Positions 61,223-64,000 of a DNA stretch of 64,000 nucleotides are shown piece by piece; within the stretch, counting starts at the first letter, position 1, and the number at the start of each line of letters is the position of its first letter. Source of the stretch: Streptomyces sp. TSRI0281 (GTDB lineage Bacteria > Actinomycetota > Actinomycetes > Streptomycetales > Streptomycetaceae). The notes beneath the pieces are model-generated. The model saw nothing but the letters and a program-made list of their open reading frames with translations. It ran no database searches and had not been told where the DNA came from. A program made the translations under genes and the position numbers. The stretch spans positions 1 to 64,000 of the forward strand of contig NZ_LWLE01000036.1 of the NCBI RefSeq assembly GCF_001905125.1. The letters are read 5' to 3'.

Positions 61223-61447
61223 CGTCATCTCCCCTGACCGCACCGGTCGCAGACGTCCGCCGCGACGCCTCGCGGCGGCCCGCACCGGTCCCGGCTCTCC
61301 ACCTTTACGGGAGGCTCCCTGCCCCGTCCAGCCCACGTCCGGCCCGTCCGGTGCACCCGGTGCTGCCTTTTCGGGCACCCGGACGGTACGGGCGTCCCCC
61401 GCGCCCCGCCCGCACAGCGGCCCGAAGCGGCAGCACCGCGCCACCGC

Positions 61448-63511
61448 TCAGAGCGTGCCGCGCGCCGGAACCACGCTCACCGAAACGTGGCTCTCTCCCG
61501 GCCCCGGCCGCCGGGTCCACGAGGCACCCCGCACCGCGTGCAGCCGGCCGTGGCGCAGGGCGAACCGCGGCAGCGTCACCCCGAACGCCTCGGCTATCGC
61601 GTCGAGCGCCCGTATCTCCGCTTCCTGGTCGAGGTGGGCACCGGCACCGTCGGCGAGGCCGTGGGGACCGGACCCGAAGAGGGCGGTGCCGAACAGGGCC
61701 GGGTCCAGCCCTTCGGGCGGTGTCCCGGTGGACTCGGCCCCGCCTCCGCGTGCCGTACTCCCGAAGCGCCGGCGGCCGTCCTCCGCGTACGAGAAGCGGA
61801 ACGCGTCCTGGAACGCCTCGCCGGGGGCGTGACGCCGCTCGCTCCAGAGCGATATCGCCCGCGTGCCCCGCGACACCTCGGCGTCGAGGCCGTTCAGCCT
61901 GTTCGGCTGGAAGGTCTCGGGCCGAAGCTCGAAGGCGAAACTCCAGCCACCCCGACCGCTACCGCCGTCCCCGCCACCCCCGTCACCACCGCTGCCGCCA
62001 TCAGCGCCGCTACCGGCACCTCTACCGCACGAGCCCACCCGGAACAACGGGCCCCACGCGCCCTGCTGCCCCGGGAGACCGTGCGCGAGGCCCCACAGGT
62101 CCTGCTCGCCGCACGGGGCCAGCAACGGGCCGCTCCCGCCGAGCCGTTCCGCTAGAACCTCCGGGGTCACGCCTTGAACGAGTACAAGGCGGTAGGAGTG
62201 CTCCCCCCGCTCACCCCCGGCCAACCACCCGAGCCCTGCCGCCGGCTCCTCCACCGGAACCGGACCGGAATCCCGAACCGGAGCCACACCCGACCCCGAA
62301 CCGGAAGCCGCAGCCCGGCCCGCCCCCGGCGCACCGCCCCTGGCCGTGTTCAGGATGCGGCGGCCCCGCTCCGGTGTGATGACCGGCGCCAGGATCGGAT
62401 CGGCCATCAGCCCGACCGGCGCTATCTGCTCCGAGCTGTACGGCTCCCACTGTGCGACGGCGTCCGCGATCGTGCGCCACGCCGCTTCCGTGTCGCCCCA
62501 GCGGGCCTGCTCCCTGGCCTCCACCACGGCCCGGCCGAACGCACCCGGCGCCTCGTAGCGGAAGGTCCGCTCCGACACCTCCCGCAACACCGCCCCCACC
62601 CGTGGGCGATCCTCCTCCTCGTACCGTCGCAGGAACCACTCGTCGTCCCGGTGACGGCCGCCCCTGATCTCCCCCGCGGCGACGACCGGCAGGATCTCGC
62701 GTACGTACAGCGGATCGTCCAGGTCCACGGTCGCCGCCAGGTATCCGGGCGGGCCGGTCATCGCGGTGATCTGGTCGCGCAGCCGCCGCGCCCGCGCCCG
62801 CCCGAACGAATCGGCCCGCGCGAGGACGGCCAGCAACTCGTCCACGTCACCGCCGGCCAGACACGCGAGGCGGGCCCGCTCGACGGAGGCGTCCAGTTCT
62901 CGGGTCTCCTCGTTCTCGAAGTCGGCGTTGTCGCTGTACTCGCGGTGGAATTCGCGGTACATCGACTGCATGTAGTCCGCGAACGACTCGTAGCGGTCGG
63001 GGAATTCGCCGGACCAGCCCTTGTAGACGTACACCGGCCACTCGCCGTCCTCGCCCACGTCCCCCGGGTCGAGCAGCACATCGGTCATGTCCGAGTCGAG
63101 CGAGAGCTGGAGCGATCGCTTCCACATCGCGGCCCGCCGGATCTCCGCCGGGTCCGCGTTCTCGTCCAGGTTCTCCTCGTACAGGGGCGTAAGGCCGAGC
63201 GGGTCGCCGTGCCAGTGGATGTCCTCCGCGACGCCGAGCAGGTAGACCATCATGCCCGCGTGCCGCCACCCGTTGGACGCCCGGAGGAAGGCCCGGTACG
63301 ACGGGGGCAGCACCGTGCCCAGCCGCTCCTCCAGTACGGCTATGCCCTGGTCGTCCGCGGGCGGGAAGCCGAGCCCGCCGGCGGCCAGCGCCTCCTCGTC
63401 GACCTCCTCGGGATCGAGCGCGGCCTGTGCCGCGACCCACTGCCCACTCCAACGGTCCAGAAACAACTGCCAGTTGTCGATTCCCACGTATCCGATCCTG
63501 ACATCCACCAC
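61448..63511 (-). CDS. Large SMI1/KNR4-domain protein
   Basis: The 687-aa product has an N-terminal SMI1/KNR4 (SUKH) domain at about residues 30-180 (IAVLEERLGTVLPPSYRAFLRASNGW, VYVYKGWSGEFPDRYESFADYM), an alpha-helical middle and a C-terminal part rich in Gly linkers (GSGADGGSGGDGGGG) with beta-rich sequence. SUKH domains are frequent immunity proteins for nuclease toxins, but most such large versions are uncharacterised. Start uncertain: TTG 63517, GTG 63511 or 63508 lack a strong ribosome-binding site. It follows the DUF4157 gene on the same strand. Confidence 0.65.
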   Translation of the reverse strand: MVDVRIGYVGIDNWQLFLDRWSGQWVAAQAALDPEEVDEEALAAGGLGFPPADDQGIAVLEERLGTVLPPSYRAFLRASNGWRHAGMMVYLLGVAEDIHWHGDPLGLTPLYEENLDENADPAEIRRAAMWKRSLQLSLDSDMTDVLLDPGDVGEDGEWPVYVYKGWSGEFPDRYESFADYMQSMYREFHREYSDNADFENEETRELDASVERARLACLAGGDVDELLAVLARADSFGRARARRLRDQITAMTGPPGYLAATVDLDDPLYVREILPVVAAGEIRGGRHRDDEWFLRRYEEEDRPRVGAVLREVSERTFRYEAPGAFGRAVVEAREQARWGDTEAAWRTIADAVAQWEPYSSEQIAPVGLMADPILAPVITPERGRRILNTARGGAPGAGRAAASGSGSGVAPVRDSGPVPVEEPAAGLGWLAGGERGEHSYRLVLVQGVTPEVLAERLGGSGPLLAPCGEQDLWGLAHGLPGQQGAWGPLFRVGSCGRGAGSGADGGSGGDGGGGDGGSGRGGWSFAFELRPETFQPNRLNGLDAEVSRGTRAISLWSERRHAPGEAFQDAFRFSYAEDGRRRFGSTARGGGAESTGTPPEGLDPALFGTALFGSGPHGLADGAGAHLDQEAEIRALDAIAEAFGVTLPRFALRHGRLHAVRGASWTRRPGPGESHVSVSVVPARGTL

Positions 63512-63527
63512 TGACAACCCACAGCGA

Positions 63528-63621
63528 CACGAAGGCGAGACGACGAAGGCGAGACGATACGTCTTGCGAGGCCCGGGCGATCGCGCTAATCTGCCACTCG
63601 AACCAAACGAGACGATACGAC
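63528..63621. repeat. Short repeats upstream of the ABC-F gene
   Basis: CGAAGGCGAGACGA occurs twice in tandem (about 63530-63557), and GAGACGATACG twice (63551 and 63609); the second copy is part of AGACGA-tacgac-TCGTCT, an inverted repeat. ABC-F genes are often attenuated, but I found no convincing leader peptide here. Confidence 0.45.
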
Positions 63622-63699
63622 TCGTCTAGCCGCACTCGACCCGTCGTACCGACCTCGCCCACGCTTCACCGACCCTGTCGCCGACGGAAGGAATCGCCC

Positions 63700-64000
63700 T
63701 TGCAGCCGACCCCAGCCACCACCGCGCCCCGCACGACCTCCCGGATCGTCCTGACCGACGTCACCAAGCGCTACGACGACCGCCAGGTCCTCGACCGCGT
63801 CACCTGCACCCTCCGCCCCGGCGAACGGGTCGGGGTCATCGGCGACAACGGCTCCGGGAAGTCGACCCTGCTCCGGCTCCTCGCGGGCGTCGAGCAGCCC
63901 GACAACGGCACCGTCGACGTCACGGCCCCCGGCGGCATCGGCCATCTTCCGCAGACCATCGACCTGCCGGACACCGCATGCGTCGGCGACGCCATCGACC
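63700..64000 (+). CDS. ABC-F family ATPase, N-terminal part, cut by window edge
   Basis: From TTG 63700 (GGAAGGAA seven bases upstream) the frame reads SRIVLTDVTKRYDDRQVLDRV, LRPGERVGVIGDNGSGKSTLLRLLAG with Walker A GDNGSGKS, then GIGHLPQTIDLP. ABC-F proteins act on the ribosome, either protecting it from antibiotics or easing stalling. The rest lies outside the window, so the subgroup cannot be named. Confidence 0.85.
   Translation, partial: MQPTPATTAPRTTSRIVLTDVTKRYDDRQVLDRVTCTLRPGERVGVIGDNGSGKSTLLRLLAGVEQPDNGTVDVTAPGGIGHLPQTIDLPDTACVGDAID

Overview
The window is very GC-rich, with GTG/TTG starts, 4-base start/stop overlaps and strong third-position GC bias, and it carries Streptomyces-type gene families throughout. 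It is best read as a Streptomyces chromosome segment, probably with a variable left end. No rRNA, tRNA or CRISPR array was seen.

Left end (1-10.7 kb), accessory and partly decayed: an IS3-type insertion sequence with a frameshifted orfB; a VapBC-like toxin-antitoxin pair; a helicase-associated-domain protein whose coding frame appears to begin at a non-standard ATC; a relic of a phosphorothioate-sensing (SBD) restriction endonuclease next to a relic antitoxin; a divergent LysR/LysE pair; a Rieske oxygenase with an amber codon at codon 5; and a secreted lysyl-oxidase-like copper protein with a Met/His-rich linker.

Cobalamin block (10.8-29.1 kb): cobN behind a cobalamin riboswitch, then divergently cobG-cobH-cobIJ, with cobK, cbiD, cobM and cobL. 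This is the corrin-ring branch of an aerobic-type pathway in which CbiD takes the C1-methylation slot. Between cbiD and cobM sits a 5.4-kb accessory segment (HTH protein, duplicated-motif protein, two NUDIX hydrolases, a GntR regulator with three or four related palindromes, YdcF), which resembles the regulatory module of actinomycete integrative elements. A TetR regulator and an ECF42-type sigma factor with its YCII/DGPF partner follow.

Contractile injection system (31.9-61.2 kb): the main feature. A co-directional minus-strand operon encodes sheath, two tube proteins, a Cys-pair protein, a 47-aa DUF6760-like protein, a low-complexity QR-rich protein, LysM hub, VgrG-like spike, PAAR tip, gp25, a gpJ-like baseplate protein, a gpI-like tail protein and a zinc-ribbon/transmembrane/discoidin-like protein. 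A second arm to the right holds the AAA+ ATPase, the DUF4255 terminator, a VWA/HYR secreted protein, a LuxR regulator, a COG1470-like membrane protein and a DUF4157 (HELTH) protein. Between the arms lies a cargo/accessory island: a 1291-aa modular effector candidate with a variable AT-richer C-terminus (putative HNH/beta-beta-alpha-metal nuclease plus two tandem helix-hairpin-helix-like repeats), an adjacent immunity candidate, a P450-hydrolase pair and a secreted M23 peptidase. No tail-fibre gene is recognisable, which fits the cytoplasmic CIS described from Streptomyces.

Right end: a large SMI1/KNR4-like protein and the start of an ABC-F ATPase. Degenerate hexanucleotide and minisatellite-like repeats mark many intergenic regions and some gene ends.
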